Origin: Alphaproteobacteria bacterium
Lineage (GTDB): Bacteria > Pseudomonadota > Alphaproteobacteria > Rhodobacterales > Rhodobacteraceae
DNA: 39,855 nt
Assembly (NCBI GenBank): GCA_030431935.1
Contig: JAUIIC010000009.1
Coordinates: 1 to 39,855, forward strand
Direction of reading: 5' to 3'
The first letter of the stretch is position 1. Each line of letters begins with the position of its first letter. Shown here piece after piece: positions 39,598 to 39,855 of this stretch. The notes under the pieces were generated by a model that had not been told where the DNA came from, made no database searches, and worked only from the letters and a program-made list of their open reading frames with translations. The position numbers and the translations under genes are program-made.

Positions 39598-39855
39598 GGG
39601 GACTCTCCATGATGGATCACCGTGGTCTTCGCCTCGGTGAAGTTGTGCCAGCTGTAGGCGCCGCCCTCGCGCCCCACGCCAGAGGCCTTGAAGCCGCCGA
39701 AGGGGGCGTTGAGGTCGCGCAGGAAGGAGCTGTTGACGACGATCGTGCCGGTGCGGATGGCACGCGAGACGCGCATCGCGCGCCCGAGGTCGCGGGTCCA
39801 GAGATAGCCGGACAGGCCGTGGTCGCTGTCGTTGGCCAGCGCGATGGCCTGCGGT
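39591..39855 (-). CDS. Aldehyde dehydrogenase, C-terminal end (partial)
   Basis: The last 87 residues of an aldehyde dehydrogenase enter from the right edge. They show IALANDSDHGLSGYLWTRDLGRAMRVSRAIRTGTIVVN, PFGGFKASGVGREGG and an ending HNFTEAKTTVIHHGESPC. These are the standard C-terminal oligomerisation and cofactor-site motifs of the superfamily. The catalytic Cys and Glu lie outside the window. It is upstream of the SDR and tautomerase genes in the same transcript, and betaine-aldehyde or 2-hydroxymuconic-semialdehyde types are possible. With a tautomerase next door a meta-cleavage-like role is conceivable, but unproven. Confidence 0.85.
   Translation of the reverse strand, partial: PQAIALANDSDHGLSGYLWTRDLGRAMRVSRAIRTGTIVVNSSFLRDLNAPFGGFKASGVGREGGAYSWHNFTEAKTTVIHHGESPC

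Overview
The window is GC-rich, densely packed bacterial DNA. It is dominated by uptake systems (the end of a TRAP permease, a Liv-type ABC transporter and a carbohydrate-type ABC transporter) and by oxidoreductases of small-molecule catabolism. Gene content, translationally coupled overlaps (ATGA, TGATG) and the abundance of transporters fit an alphaproteobacterium of the Rhodobacterales/Roseobacter type. That assignment is an inference from style and content; no rRNA or other marker gene is present.

Layout. (1) 1-2041, plus: the C-terminal end of a fused TRAP permease, a TeaD-like UspA protein and a class III aminotransferase. (2) 2131-6283, plus: a heme-peroxidase-like protein that has lost its proximal histidine, a vanadium-haloperoxidase/PAP2 protein with an (Asn-Thr-Ser)x11 tail, and a subtilase. 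They converge on a large SARP-like regulator (6289-7866, minus). This is the least familiar cluster in the window. (3) 8041-19544: an AraC-type regulator diverges from an operon of two aldehyde dehydrogenases, a complete LivKHMGF-type ABC transporter, a coniferyl-alcohol-dehydrogenase-like SDR and a YqiK-type flotillin. It looks like uptake and oxidation of an aromatic or similar alcohol/aldehyde. (4) 19655-30389: a nine-gene minus-strand operon (SnoaL-like, HisD-like dehydrogenase, SnoaL-like, SDR, LacI regulator, SnoaL-like, bicupin, MetE-like, sulfatase), with a fourth SnoaL-like gene diverging from its head. (5) 30826-35418, minus: a MalK/UgpC-type ATPase, substrate-binding protein and two permeases. 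(6) 35511-39855, minus: a phytoene-desaturase-like FAD oxidoreductase, an enoyl-CoA hydratase, an isochorismatase-like hydrolase, a tautomerase lacking Pro1, an SDR and the end of an aldehyde dehydrogenase.

Regions 4 and 5 are tied together by an identical 20-bp LacI-type operator at 29304-29323 and 35431-35450. One sits at the head of the divergent SnoaL genes and the other just before the ABC transporter operon. The LacI gene lies inside the regulated operon, so the set reads as one regulon: import by the ABC transporter, then processing by four SnoaL-like proteins, dehydrogenases, a cupin, a MetE-like enzyme and a sulfatase. The substrate cannot be read from sequence.

Non-coding structure is unusually rich. 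There are four different TTCGAA-centred perfect palindromes between livG and livF. An 11-bp-period repeat occurs both inside a long livF extension and in an intergenic gap. A 118-bp MITE-like inverted repeat has ends that form the stop codons of two convergent genes. A ~175-bp tandem duplication fills the only gene-free stretch over 300 bp (30390-30825). No rRNA, tRNA, CRISPR array or complete insertion sequence was seen.
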